A DNA stretch of 64,000 bases, taken from assembly GCF_007556605.1 (NCBI RefSeq), contig NZ_VJND01000010.1:1-64000 (forward strand). Reading direction: 5' to 3'. The position numbers were made by a program, and so were the translations under genes. Below are positions 26,724 through 35,141 of the stretch, in pieces. The DNA comes from Tepidimonas sediminis. Its GTDB lineage: Bacteria; Pseudomonadota; Gammaproteobacteria; Burkholderiales; Burkholderiaceae_C. The notes below the pieces were generated by a model, which saw only the letters and a list, made by a program, of their open reading frames with translations, made no database searches and was not told the origin of the DNA. The stretch's first letter is position 1; every line of letters begins with the position of its first letter.

Positions 26724-26758
26724 GCCAGCGCCAGGCGCGCGGCGCGGTCGGGCGGCGG
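26714..26758. repeat. 45-bp direct repeat, right copy
   Basis: Identical to 25944-25988. This copy is the functional 3' end of the FAD oxidoreductase on the minus strand (residues PPPDRAARLALAYG and the stop) and also holds the stop of the RHH antitoxin on the plus strand. Confidence 0.95.
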
Positions 26759-28576
26759 CGGCTCGGCGCCGAGCAGGTGGCAGCCCAGCGCCTCGGCCAC
26801 GCGCGTGCCGTCGATGGCCGCCGACAGGATGCCGCCGGCGTAGCCGGCGCCTTCGCCGGCGGGGTAAAGGCCGGCCAGTTGCGGGTGCTGGCAGTCCGGC
26901 CCGCGCGGGATGCGCAGCGGCGAGGAGGTGCGCGTCTCCACCCCGGTCAGCACCGCATCCGGCAGGTCGAAGCCGCGCAGCTGGCGTGCCAGCTGCGGGA
27001 TGGCCTCGCGCATCGCCTGCACCGCCCACGGCGGCAGTACCGCGGCGAGGTCGACCGGTTTGACGCCGGGCTTGTACGACGGCACGACGTCGCCGAGCGC
27101 GCTGCCGGCCCGGCCGGCCAGGAAGTCGGCGACGCGCTGCGCCGGGGCGTCGTAATCGCGCCCGCCGGCCTCGAAGGCGGCCGCCTCCAGCGTGCGCTGC
27201 AGCACCACGCCCGCCAGCGGATGCACGCGCCCCTCGCGCGCCAGCCGCGCCGCCTCGCGCGCGTAGCGCTCGCCGGCCTCCGCGCCGAAGGCGGCGCGCC
27301 ACGCGGCAGGGTCGGCCATGGCATAGTCGCGCGGCTCCACCCCAACCACCAGGCCGGCGTTGGCGTTGCGCTCGGCGCGCGAATACTGGCTCATGCCGTT
27401 GGTGACGACGCGCCCGGGCTCGCTGGTGGCGGCCACCACCGTGCCGCCCGGGCACATGCAGAAGCTGTAGACGCCGCGGCCGTTGGCGGCGTGGTGCACC
27501 AGCTTGTAGGCCGCCGCGCCCAGCAGCGGGTGGCCGGCGTGGCGACCCCAGCGCGCGCGGTCGATCAGGCTCTGCGGGTGCTCGATGCGCACGCCCACCG
27601 AGAACGGCTTGGCCTGCAGCGTCACGCCGGCGGCGTGCAGCGCCTCGAAGGTGTCGCGCGCGCTGTGACCCAGCGCCAGCACGACGTGCGTGGCCGGCAC
27701 TTCGTGCAGCGCGCCGCTGACGAGATCACGCACGCGCAGCGCGCGCAGCCGCCGCGCACCGTGCTCGTCCTCCTCGACCTCGAAGCCCTCGACGCGCTGC
27801 TCGAAGCGGACCTCGCCACCGAGCGCCTCGATGCGCGCGCGCAGGCCCTGCACCACCTTGACGAGTTTGAAGGTGCCGATGTGCGGGTGCGCCTCGTAAA
27901 GGATCTCGGGCGGTGCGCCGCAGTCGACGAACGCCTGCAGCACGCGCCGGCCCAGGTGGCGCGGATCCTTGACCTGGCTGTAGAGCTTGCCGTCGGAGAA
28001 CAGCCCGGCGCCGCCTTCGCCGAACTGGACGTTGGACTCGGGGTTGAGCACGCGGCGGCGCCACAGGCCCCAGGTGTCCTGCGTGCGGCGGCGCACCGGG
28101 CGGCCGCGCTCCAGCACGATCGGGCGCAGGCCCATTTCGGCCAGCGTCAGCGCCGCGAAGATCCCGCAAGGTCCGAAGCCCACCACCACCGGCCGCGCCC
28201 CACCGGGCGGCATCCAGCCGGCCGGCGCCAGCGCCGGCGGCCGCCACGTCATGTCCGGCGTCGGCTGCACGTGCGGATGGCCGGCCAGGCGCGCCAGCAC
28301 CGCCGCCTCGGCGCCAGGGTCGGCCAGCGCGACGTCGACGATGTAGACCGCACGCACCTGCGCGCCGCGCGCGTCGAAGGCGCGCTTGTGCACCTGCAGC
28401 CGCGCGATCGCCGCCGGCGCCAGCCCCAGCACCTGCGCGGCCAGCGCGCGCAGCGCCTCCTCGGGGTGCGGCGGCGGGGCGCGGTCGGCCTCGGTCTCGG
28501 GGCCGGCGTCGGCGGCGCGCCGCTGCGGCAGCGGCAGCGCCGACAGCGGCAATTTCAGTTCGCTCAGGCGGATCAT
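26714..28576 (-). CDS. FAD-dependent oxidoreductase (NAD(P)/FAD, BaiN/HI0933-like)
   Basis: A 620-aa flavoprotein. An N-terminal domain of about 130 residues (HKRAFDARGAQVRAVYIVDV) precedes the FAD-binding GGARPVVVGFGPCGIFAALTL and IVLERGRPVRRRTQDTWG. NVQFGEGGAGLFSDGKLYS follows, and the C terminus has GLYPAGEGAGYAGGILSAAIDG, the second FAD-contact region. CMCPGGTVVAATSEPG is a conserved Cys-containing stretch of this uncharacterised family. The reaction is not known. Its last 14 codons are duplicated 770 bp away beyond the TA insert. rnpB lies just upstream on the opposite strand. Confidence 0.88.
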   Translation of the reverse strand: MIRLSELKLPLSALPLPQRRAADAGPETEADRAPPPHPEEALRALAAQVLGLAPAAIARLQVHKRAFDARGAQVRAVYIVDVALADPGAEAAVLARLAGHPHVQPTPDMTWRPPALAPAGWMPPGGARPVVVGFGPCGIFAALTLAEMGLRPIVLERGRPVRRRTQDTWGLWRRRVLNPESNVQFGEGGAGLFSDGKLYSQVKDPRHLGRRVLQAFVDCGAPPEILYEAHPHIGTFKLVKVVQGLRARIEALGGEVRFEQRVEGFEVEEDEHGARRLRALRVRDLVSGALHEVPATHVVLALGHSARDTFEALHAAGVTLQAKPFSVGVRIEHPQSLIDRARWGRHAGHPLLGAAAYKLVHHAANGRGVYSFCMCPGGTVVAATSEPGRVVTNGMSQYSRAERNANAGLVVGVEPRDYAMADPAAWRAAFGAEAGERYAREAARLAREGRVHPLAGVVLQRTLEAAAFEAGGRDYDAPAQRVADFLAGRAGSALGDVVPSYKPGVKPVDLAAVLPPWAVQAMREAIPQLARQLRGFDLPDAVLTGVETRTSSPLRIPRGPDCQHPQLAGLYPAGEGAGYAGGILSAAIDGTRVAEALGCHLLGAEPPPPDRAARLALAYG

Positions 28577-28671
28577 GGCGGTGCGCAGGGCCCGTGGTGA
28601 TCGGGCAGGAAACCGGCGAGGTCCGCGATGATAGCCCCGTGGCGGCCCGCGCGGGCTGGACGCGGCTGCGG

Positions 28672-28677
28672 GATAAT
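28672..28677 (+). promoter_or_regulatory. -10 element GATAAT of rnpB
   Basis: GATAAT ends 10 nt before the inferred 5' end of RNase P RNA, an ideal spacing. A clear -35 is not visible. Confidence 0.6.
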
Positions 28678-28687
28678 CGCCAGCGGT

Positions 28688-29030
28688 GAAGCCCGCCCGA
28701 CCGTCGCCGGCGCAAGGCCCGCAAGGGCGCGCTGGAGGAACGTCCGGACTGCACAGGGCAGCGTAGGAGGTAACGCCTCTCCACCGTGAGGTGCGGATCA
28801 GAGCCACAGAGACGAGCCGGTTCAGACCGGGGTGAAACGCGGCAATCTCTACGCGCAGCAACACCAAGTAGGCCAGCCTGGGGGCGCCCCCTGCCCGTGG
28901 CCCGCGGGCCGTGCTGGCGGGTAGGTGGCATCGAGCCGTCCGGGTGACCGGCGGCCCAGAGGAATGACGGTCACGCGGGGGCTGCGGCTCTCCGCGCACA
29001 GAATCCGGCGTACCGGCGGACTTCACCCCT
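28688..29030 (+). ncRNA. rnpB: RNase P RNA component
   Basis: The catalytic RNA that trims the 5' leader from pre-tRNAs. Universally conserved blocks are present: GGAGGAACGTCCGGACTGCA in the 5' part, CAGAGCCACAGAGACGAGCC then GGTGAAACGCGGCAATCTC, AGCAACACCAAGTAGG, and GAATGACGGTCAC...CACAGAATCCGGCGTACCGG at the 3' side. The ends were set by pairing GAAG.CCGCC at the 5' end with GGCGG.CTTC at the 3' end. Length, about 343 nt, is normal for the bacterial A type. No U-rich terminator follows. Confidence 0.96.
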
Positions 29031-29058
29031 TCTTGCACGCCGGCGCTCGACCGCGGCC

Positions 29059-29406
29059 TCAGCGCGCGCCGGCCGCGATCCAGCGCACCAGGCGCAGCGA
29101 CTCCTCGGGCGTGAGCTTCTCGTGCGCGGCGATGCCGCCCAGCAGCCGGTGCTCGCAGAGCTTTTCGGCCTTGCTGGCCAGCTCGGCGGCGCTCAAGCCG
29201 GCGTAGCGCTGCGCCAGCGCCGCCAGCGTCGGCGCCTTGCCGCGCGGCGGCTCGCCATGGCAGCTGAAGCAGCCCTTGTCCAGCGCCAGCGCGGCGTCGG
29301 CGTGCGCGCTGCCGACGGCGCCGAGCCAGGCGGCCGCCAGCGCCGCCGCGCGCAGCGCGCGCCACCGCCTGACCGCGCGGGGTCCGGGGGCATGTCGCAG
29401 GGTCAT
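29059..29406 (-). CDS. Small periplasmic c-type cytochrome
   Basis: A 115-aa exported cytochrome. The signal region (RALRAAALAAAWLGAVGSAHA) precedes ALALDKGCFSCHGEPPRGKA with one CxxCH haem site. Where class I cytochromes usually have the axial Met before the last helix, this one has GGIAAHEKLTPEESLRLV, so His may be the sixth ligand; no Met occurs in the mature chain. Its start overlaps the Nudix-MBL stop by 4 bp (ATGA). Electron partners are unknown. Confidence 0.82.
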   Translation of the reverse strand: MTLRHAPGPRAVRRWRALRAAALAAAWLGAVGSAHADAALALDKGCFSCHGEPPRGKAPTLAALAQRYAGLSAAELASKAEKLCEHRLLGGIAAHEKLTPEESLRLVRWIAAGAR

Positions 29407-31085
29407 GCGTCGGTCTCCAGCAGGGCTTCGAAACGGGCGGCGTCGAGCCGCTTCAGGTGCGCCAGCAGCGAGCGCCGCGCCACCGGCCACAGCGCCGGCG
29501 AGACGTCATCGTAGGCCAGGCGCACCAGCGTGTCCAGATCGCCCTGCGGGTGCGCGGCCAGCGCGGCGGCCACCTTGGCCTCGCGCTGCAGCCGGTGCGC
29601 GATCAGCCGCTCGATGGCGGCTGGCGCCTCGCCCAGCACGTGGCCGTGCGCCGGCAGGATGAAGCGCACCCCCTCCTCGAGGCACAGCGCGCGCAGGCGC
29701 TCGAGCGACCTCAGGTAGGCGTCCATGTCGCCGTCGGGAGGGTCGATGACGGTGGTGCTGCCGTTGAGGATGTGGTCGCCGCTGAACAGCAGGCCGTCCT
29801 CCTCCAGCAGCAGGCACAGGTGGTTGGCGGCGTGGCCGGGCGTGTGCACCACGCGCAGCGTGTGGCGCACCACGCCATCGGGACCCGCCAGCGTCAGCCG
29901 CTCGCCGTCCACGAGCGAGCGCTCGGGCGCCCAGCGGCTGTGCGGCCGCGCCGTCGCCGCGCTGGCCAGCCCCAGCACCGGCGGGGCCGGCCGCCCGGCC
30001 GCGCGCACCCGCGCCTGCAGCGGGTAGGCACCCGGGGCATGGTCGGGGTGCGAATGGGTGCAGACGATGGCGCGCACGTCGCCGCCGGCAGCCGCGAACA
30101 GACGCTCGAGGTGCCCGGCATCGTCGGGGCCGGGGTCGACGACGATGCAGCCGGTGTCGGGCTCGCCGACGAGGTAGGCGTTGGTGCCGGGGCCGGTCAT
30201 GCGCCCGGGGTTGGGCGCGGTCAGGCGCCGCAGGTGGCGCAGCAGGGGGACGGCGCTGTCGTGGCGCCAGTCCAGCGCGTGCACCAGCTGGCCGTCCGGC
30301 GCCACCAGCTCGAGCTCGCCGAACGGCGGTTCGTGCTCCATGAAACGCGCCTCCTGTCCGCCCAGCCAGCCGGCACGCGGGCAGCTGACCCAGGCCGGCG
30401 CACCGCGCGCGGCGCAGTCGGCCAGCAGCGCCGCGGCGCTCGTGTAGCGCTGCAGATGCTGCAGCGTGCGCACGGTGGGGAACACCATCGGGAAGTCGCC
30501 CCCCTCGTGGCGCCGCAGCGCCTCGGCCGGCGTCACCCACAGCGGCTCGAACTGCTCGCGCCCGTCGGCCTGCGGCGCCTGCTGCGGCGGCATCGGCGCG
30601 ACGAAGAACGGCACGTCGAAGCGGATCGGCAGGTCACGGTCGGTGATCCAGTACGCCAGCCAGTGCACCTCGTCCAGCGCCAGCTCGAGCCCGTGCGCGC
30701 GGCACTGCGGCAGCAGCGGGGCATGGCGGTCCAGCACGGCCAACTCCCGCCCCTCCACCCAGCGTCCACGCGCATCGCGCGCCAGCAGCACGCCCAGCTC
30801 CTCGAAAGCCTCGCGCACCGCCGCCAGCATCGCCGCGACGGTCGCCGGCTCCTCGCCCGGCCGGCAACGCAGCGCCACGCCTTCCCGCACCGCCGCGTGG
30901 TCGGCGGCATCCACCGCCCCGCCGGGAAACACGTACGCCCCCGGCGCGAAGCGCGCCTGCGCCGAGCGGCGTGTCATCAGCAGCTGCGGCCCCTCGGGGC
31001 CGTCACGCACGAGCAGCAGCGTGGCCGCCGGACGCGGCGTCACCGGCGGCGCCGGGGGGTGCAGGAGCAGGTGGGGGCGAACCAT
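29403..31085 (-). CDS. Nudix hydrolase/MBL-fold fusion protein
   Basis: A 560-aa two-domain protein. The N-terminal half (about 1-250) is a Nudix-like domain: PGAYVFPGGAVDAADHAA, an insertion, then AAVREAFEELGVLLA (RExxEExGV). The C-terminal half (about 280-530) is an MBL hydrolase: PGPDDAGHLERL, CTHSHPDHAPGAY, RVVHTPGHAANHLCLLLEE, FSGDHILNGSTTV and FILPAHGHVLGEAP. The MBL part resembles LACTB2-like hydrolases. The spacing in the Nudix box is longer than usual, so pyrophosphatase activity is not assured. ATG at 31085 is preferred over an upstream in-frame start at 31163. Confidence 0.85.
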   Translation of the reverse strand: MVRPHLLLHPPAPPVTPRPAATLLLVRDGPEGPQLLMTRRSAQARFAPGAYVFPGGAVDAADHAAVREGVALRCRPGEEPATVAAMLAAVREAFEELGVLLARDARGRWVEGRELAVLDRHAPLLPQCRAHGLELALDEVHWLAYWITDRDLPIRFDVPFFVAPMPPQQAPQADGREQFEPLWVTPAEALRRHEGGDFPMVFPTVRTLQHLQRYTSAAALLADCAARGAPAWVSCPRAGWLGGQEARFMEHEPPFGELELVAPDGQLVHALDWRHDSAVPLLRHLRRLTAPNPGRMTGPGTNAYLVGEPDTGCIVVDPGPDDAGHLERLFAAAGGDVRAIVCTHSHPDHAPGAYPLQARVRAAGRPAPPVLGLASAATARPHSRWAPERSLVDGERLTLAGPDGVVRHTLRVVHTPGHAANHLCLLLEEDGLLFSGDHILNGSTTVIDPPDGDMDAYLRSLERLRALCLEEGVRFILPAHGHVLGEAPAAIERLIAHRLQREAKVAAALAAHPQGDLDTLVRLAYDDVSPALWPVARRSLLAHLKRLDAARFEALLETDA

Positions 31086-31213
31086 GGCGGCCGTGTGGCA
31101 GTCGTTGCAAAGTGTGACCGCGCGGCCGGCAGGACTGGGCGGCGCGGCGGGGCTCGGGCACAATGGTAGCGGTGCGGCGCCGCCGGCGCCGGTCGTTCGA
31201 TGAGGAGCCCGCC

Positions 31214-31885
31214 ATGACCACCCACGCTGCCTTCGCCCGTCCTGCCATCCTCGCGGCGCTGGCCGCCGCGCTGACGCTGGGCGGCTGCGCCAACATGAGC
31301 GAGGAACAGAAATCCGGCACCGCCAAGGGCGCGATGATCGGCGCGGCGGCCGGGGCGGTGCTCGGCGCCGTCACCGACGGCGGCAAGGGTGCCGTGCGCG
31401 GCGCGGCGATCGGGGCCGCGGCCGGCGCGGCCGGCGGCTACATCTGGTCCAGCCGCATGGAGCAGCAGAAACGCGAGATGGAGCAGGCCACCGCCGGCAC
31501 CGGCGTGGCGGTGACGCAGACCGCCGACAACCGGCTCAAGCTCGAGATCCCGAGCGACATCTCGTTCGACGTCGGCCGCGCCGACATCAAGCCGAACTTC
31601 CGCAGCGTGCTGGACACGTTCGCCGACGGGCTCAAGCGCAACCCGGCCGCGCGCGTGACCATCATCGGCCACACCGACAGCACCGGCAGCGACGCGGTCA
31701 ACAACCCGCTGTCGATCAACCGCGCCGCCGCCGTGCGCGACTACCTGGTCAGCCGCGGCGTCGGCATCGAGCGCATCGCCATCGACGGCCGTGGCTCGCG
31801 CGAGCCGATCGCCAGCAACGCCACGCCGGAAGGGCGCGCGAAGAACCGCCGCGTGGAGATCTTCGTGGCCGAGCAGGCGAGCTGA
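31214..31885 (+). CDS. OmpA-family peptidoglycan-binding lipoprotein
   Basis: A 223-aa lipoprotein. The lipobox is LTLGGC near residue 24, followed by a glycine-zipper stretch ([30 protein letters not shown]) that inserts in or lies on the membrane. The OmpA-C domain has [35 protein letters not shown] (peptidoglycan-binding Asp) and NRRVEIFV. The organisation is that of the YiaD group. GAGGAG lies 6 nt before the ATG and CACAAT at 31159-31164 could be the -10. dapF starts on the last base of its stop. Confidence 0.92.
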   Translation: MTTHAAFARPAILAALAAALTLGGCANMSEEQKSGTAKGAMIGAAAGAVLGAVTDGGKGAVRGAAIGAAAGAAGGYIWSSRMEQQKREMEQATAGTGVAVTQTADNRLKLEIPSDISFDVGRADIKPNFRSVLDTFADGLKRNPAARVTIIGHTDSTGSDAVNNPLSINRAAAVRDYLVSRGVGIERIAIDGRGSREPIASNATPEGRAKNRRVEIFVAEQAS

Positions 31886-32766
31886 TGCGGCTGCGCTTCA
31901 CCAAGATGCACGGCGCGGGCAACGACTTCGTCGTGCTCGACGAGACGCGCCAGCGCCACGGCCTGACCCCCGCGCAGTACCGCTGGCTGGCTGACCGCCA
32001 CTTCGGCATCGGGGCCGACCAGATCCTGACCGTGCGCCCGGCGCCGACGCCCGACGTCGACTTCGAATACGTGATCCACAACGCCGACGGCGGCGAGGTG
32101 GAGAACTGCGGCAACGGCGCGCGCTGCTTCGTGCGCTACGTGCACGATGCGGGCCTGACCGCCAAGCGCCGCGTGCGCGTGGCCACGCGCGCCGGCGTGC
32201 TGACGCTGCAGCTGCAGGACGACGGGCGCGTGACGGTGGACATGGGCGCGCCGGTGTTCGAGCCTGCCGCGGTACCGTTCGACCCCGCGGGGCTGCAGCC
32301 CGAGCCGCTGGGCGACTGGCAGCGCTGGCCGCTGCCGCTGCCCGGCGTGGCCGAGCCGCCGCGCGTGGCGGTGCTGTCGATGGGCAACCCGCACGCCGTG
32401 CTGCGCGTGGACGATGTCGAGACCGCGCCGGTGGCCGCCTGGGGGCCGGCGATCGAGCAGCATCCGCGCTTTCCGCGCCGCGTCAACGCGGGCTTCCTGC
32501 AGGTGGTGGATCGCGGCCACGCGCGGCTGCGCGTGCACGAGCGCGGCGCCGGCGAGACGCTGGCCTGCGGCACCGGGGCCTGCGCCGCGGTGGTGGCCGG
32601 CATCCGCCTGGGCTGGTTCGACGAGACGGTGGAGGTGCAACTGCGCGGCGGGCGGCTGACGATCGAGTGGCCGCGCGGCCGCGACGGCCTGGGCGCGCAC
32701 GTGCGCATGACCGGGCCGGCCGAGCCGGTCTTCACCGGCGAGGTGGAGGTGCCCGACCTGCCGTGA
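31885..32766 (+). CDS. dapF: Diaminopimelate epimerase
   Basis: A 293-aa PLP-independent epimerase that makes meso-diaminopimelate for peptidoglycan and lysine. It begins [20 protein letters not shown] and contains the two catalytic Cys motifs [14 protein letters not shown] and [13 protein letters not shown]. Its ATG shares one base with the stop of the OmpA-like gene (TGATG). It is followed by DUF484 and xerC, the usual proteobacterial order. Confidence 0.97.
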   Translation: MRLRFTKMHGAGNDFVVLDETRQRHGLTPAQYRWLADRHFGIGADQILTVRPAPTPDVDFEYVIHNADGGEVENCGNGARCFVRYVHDAGLTAKRRVRVATRAGVLTLQLQDDGRVTVDMGAPVFEPAAVPFDPAGLQPEPLGDWQRWPLPLPGVAEPPRVAVLSMGNPHAVLRVDDVETAPVAAWGPAIEQHPRFPRRVNAGFLQVVDRGHARLRVHERGAGETLACGTGACAAVVAGIRLGWFDETVEVQLRGGRLTIEWPRGRDGLGAHVRMTGPAEPVFTGEVEVPDLP

Positions 32767-32834
32767 CGGGTGCGCCTGCGCGACAATCGGCGCCGGCGGC
32801 CCGTCCCGGGCCGACGCCACCAGGAGAGAGCGCC

Positions 32835-33527
32835 TTGAACACGACGCCCCCGCTGCAGCCTTTGACCGAGGACGACATCGCGCAGTACCTGCTGAACCGG
32901 CCGGACTTCTTCGAGCGCCACGCCGAGCTGCTGGCCGCGGTGCAGCTGACCAGCCCGCTGACCGGCCGCGCCGTCAGCCTGCTGGAGCGTCAGGCCGAGA
33001 TCCTGCGCGAGCGGCTGCGCCAGCTGGAGCTGCGCGCCGCCGAAATGATCCGCCACGGCCAGGACAACATGGGCCTCATCGACCGGCTGCACCGCTGGAC
33101 CTGCACGCTGCTGGCATGCGACGAGCCGGCGCGCCTGCCCGCGCTGGTCAGCGAGGGGCTGGCGCAGACGTTCGCGGTGCCGCAGGTGGCGCTGCGGCTG
33201 TGGGACGTGGCGCCGGACTGGGCCGGCGCGCCGTGGGCCGCGCCGGTGGAGGAGGAGACGCGCGCCTTCGTGCAGTCGCTGCCGCGGCCGTTCGTCGGCG
33301 CCAATCCCGGCGTGCGGCCGCTGCAGTGGCTGCCGGATCCGGCTGCGGCGGCGTCGGTGGCGCTGCTGCCGCTGCGCCCGCTCGCGCAGGCGCCGGCCTT
33401 CGGCCTGCTGGTGCTGGCCAGCGACGACGCCCAGCGCTTCGGCGCCGACGCCGGCACCGACTTCCTGCAGCGGCTGGCCGAACTCGCCGCCGCCGCACTG
33501 GGCCGGCTGCGGCCGGCCGCGGCCTGA
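32835..33527 (+). CDS. DUF484-family protein
   Basis: A 230-aa member of the DUF484 (YigA) family. The N-terminal LTEDDIAQYLLNRPDFFERH and SLLERQAEILRERLRQLELR give a coiled-coil, followed by a GAF-like domain (VPQVALRLWDVAPDW, VALLPLRPLAQAPAFGLLVLASDD). Function is unknown but it is consistently found between dapF and xerC. The start is TTG at 32835 with AGGAGAG upstream; GACAAT at 32782-32787 may be a promoter. Confidence 0.88.
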   Translation: MNTTPPLQPLTEDDIAQYLLNRPDFFERHAELLAAVQLTSPLTGRAVSLLERQAEILRERLRQLELRAAEMIRHGQDNMGLIDRLHRWTCTLLACDEPARLPALVSEGLAQTFAVPQVALRLWDVAPDWAGAPWAAPVEEETRAFVQSLPRPFVGANPGVRPLQWLPDPAAAASVALLPLRPLAQAPAFGLLVLASDDAQRFGADAGTDFLQRLAELAAAALGRLRPAAA

Positions 33528-33543
33528 TCGTCACCGTGCCGTC

Positions 33544-34515
33544 ATGACCGCCGCGCCACCGGACGATGCCGCGCTGGTGCAGGCTTACCTGCAGCACGTG
33601 GCCACGCAGCGCCGCCTGAGCGCGCGCACCGTGGCGCTTTATGGCGAGCACCTGGCGCTGCTGCTCGAACGCACCGGCGGCGAGGGGCTGGAGCTGCGGC
33701 GGGTGCTGCCGGCGCACGTGCGGCGCTGGGTGGCGCAGCTGCACGCCGCCGGACGCCAGCCGCGCGGCCTGGCGCTGGTGCTGTCGTGCTGGCGCGGCTT
33801 CTACACCTGGCTCGGACGGCAGGGCGGACTCGACGTCCACCCGGTGCAGGGGGTGCGCGCCCCCAAGGCACCGCGGCCGCTGCCCAAGGCGCTGCCGGTG
33901 GAGGCGGCGCTGCGGCTGGCCGAGGGCGCGGGCCGGCGTCCGGACGGCGCGGCCACCGAGGCGGCCGCCGCCGAGGACGCGCGCGACCGCGCGCTGGTGG
34001 AGCTGCTGTACGGCAGCGGCCTGCGCCTGGGCGAGCTGCTCGGGCTGGACGTGCAACCCGGCCCGGCGGCGCGCGGCTGGGTCGACCTCGATGGCGGCGA
34101 GGTGCACGTGCTGGGCAAGGGCGGCAAGTGGCGCACGGTGCCGGTGGGCGCACCGGCGCTGGCGGCGCTGCGCACCTGGCTGCAGCGGCGCGCGACGCTG
34201 CAGCCCGCGGGTACGGCCGGAGAGCCGGCGCTGTTCATTGGCGCGCGCGGGCGGCGCCTGACGCCGCAGGTGGCGCGCCGGCGGCTGGCGCACTGGGCCC
34301 GGCAGGCCGGCCTGCCGCAGCACGTCCATCCCCACATGCTGCGCCACAGCTTCGCCAGCCACCTGCTGCAGTCCAGCGGCGACCTGCGCGGCGTGCAGGA
34401 GCTGCTCGGCCACGCCAGCATCGCCACCACGCAGGTCTACACCCGGCTGGACTTCCAGCACCTGAGCCGCGTCTACGAGGCTGCGCATCCGCGCGCACGC
34501 CGCCGCGGGGCCTGA
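33544..34515 (+). CDS. xerC: Tyrosine recombinase XerC
   Basis: A 323-aa site-specific recombinase that acts with XerD at dif to resolve chromosome dimers. The N-terminal SAM-like core-binding domain spans about 10-100 (YLQHVATQRRLSARTVALYG). The catalytic domain has Arg in LLYGSGLRLGELLGL, Lys in VLGKGGKWRTVPV, HMLRHSFASHLLQ (His-x-x-Arg), LLGHASIATTQVYTRLDF (His and the nucleophilic Tyr). Genomic position after dapF-DUF484 supports XerC rather than a mobile integrase. The start follows the DUF484 stop by 16 bp. Confidence 0.95.
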   Translation: MTAAPPDDAALVQAYLQHVATQRRLSARTVALYGEHLALLLERTGGEGLELRRVLPAHVRRWVAQLHAAGRQPRGLALVLSCWRGFYTWLGRQGGLDVHPVQGVRAPKAPRPLPKALPVEAALRLAEGAGRRPDGAATEAAAAEDARDRALVELLYGSGLRLGELLGLDVQPGPAARGWVDLDGGEVHVLGKGGKWRTVPVGAPALAALRTWLQRRATLQPAGTAGEPALFIGARGRRLTPQVARRRLAHWARQAGLPQHVHPHMLRHSFASHLLQSSGDLRGVQELLGHASIATTQVYTRLDFQHLSRVYEAAHPRARRRGA

Positions 34516-34583
34516 GCCGCCGACCCGCGGCGCAGGCGGGGGCGCGGCGGCCGGTTCAGCCGCCAACAACCCCCGCCGGTATG

Positions 34584-34633
34584 TGGGAATATCCCATCTG
34601 GGCATGGAACGCCGGCACCTTGATAATAATCAA
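34584..34633 (+). promoter_or_regulatory. Two inverted repeats upstream of the DsrE-like gene
   Basis: TGGGA-ATA-TCCCA at 34584-34596 and TTGAT-AATA-ATCAA at 34620-34633, in an AT-rich patch that contrasts with its surroundings. The second contains GATAAT, a possible -10 about 43 nt before the ATG at 34670. A repressor could bind either dyad; the protein is unknown. Confidence 0.45.
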
Positions 34634-34669
34634 ACCACCTGCCCTGACGTCGTTGACGAGGAGACCACC

Positions 34670-35098
34670 ATGCGCACCCTCTGGCGTTTACTGACCGCCT
34701 GGCTGGCGGCGATGGCCCTGACGACCGCGGCACACGCCGCCGAACCGATCAAGGTCGTCTACCACCTGAGCGAAGGCATCCCGCAGGCCTCGCGCGCGAT
34801 CGGCAACATCCGCAACCACCTCAACGCCGACCCCACGGCCAAGATCGTCGTCGTCACGCACGGGCTGGGCATCGACTTCCTGCTGGAAGGCGCCACCAAC
34901 CAGCAGGATCAGCCGTTCGCTGGCGCCATCGCCGATCTGGCCAACCGCGGCGTGGAATTCCGTGTCTGCAACAACACGCTGGTGGCGCGCAAGATCGATG
35001 CCGGCAAGCTGGTGCCGGAGGCCAAGGTCGTGCCCTCCGGCGTCGCGGAGGTGGCCAAGCTGCAGGCGCGCGAGGGCTTCGTCTACCTGCGTCCCTGA
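34670..35098 (+). CDS. Exported DsrE-family protein
   Basis: A 142-aa protein with a Sec signal (MRTLWRLLTAWLAAMALTTA, cleaved after AHA) and a DsrE-like fold: IKVVYHLSEGIPQASRAIGN, AKIVVVTHGLGIDFLLEG and VEFRVCNNTLVARKID with one conserved Cys. DsrE-like proteins handle sulfur or bind small ligands; periplasmic members are mostly uncharacterised. GAGGAGACC precedes the ATG. Two dyads upstream suggest regulated expression. Confidence 0.85.
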   Translation: MRTLWRLLTAWLAAMALTTAAHAAEPIKVVYHLSEGIPQASRAIGNIRNHLNADPTAKIVVVTHGLGIDFLLEGATNQQDQPFAGAIADLANRGVEFRVCNNTLVARKIDAGKLVPEAKVVPSGVAEVAKLQAREGFVYLRP

Positions 35099-35127
35099 GG
35101 CGGGTGCACCGCCATCGGGGGTGGTGG

Positions 35128-35133
35128 GACAAT
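35128..35133 (+). promoter_or_regulatory. -10-like hexamer GACAAT, leaderless start for rlmI
   Basis: GACAAT ends 8 nt before the ATG at 35142; no ribosome site is present. Confidence 0.5.
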
Positions 35134-35141
35134 CCACCCCC

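Noticed and set aside
25944-26758. An insertion sequence or transposon
   Set aside because: No transposase, no terminal inverted repeats, and the direct repeats are far longer than usual target duplications.
26777-28600. A 607-codon plus-strand frame opposite the FAD oxidoreductase
   Set aside because: It is a composition-driven shadow of a gene with clear FAD-binding motifs.
33544-34515. A mobile-element integrase
   Set aside because: The protein has standard XerC length and lies in the conserved dapF–DUF484–xerC position with no element around it.
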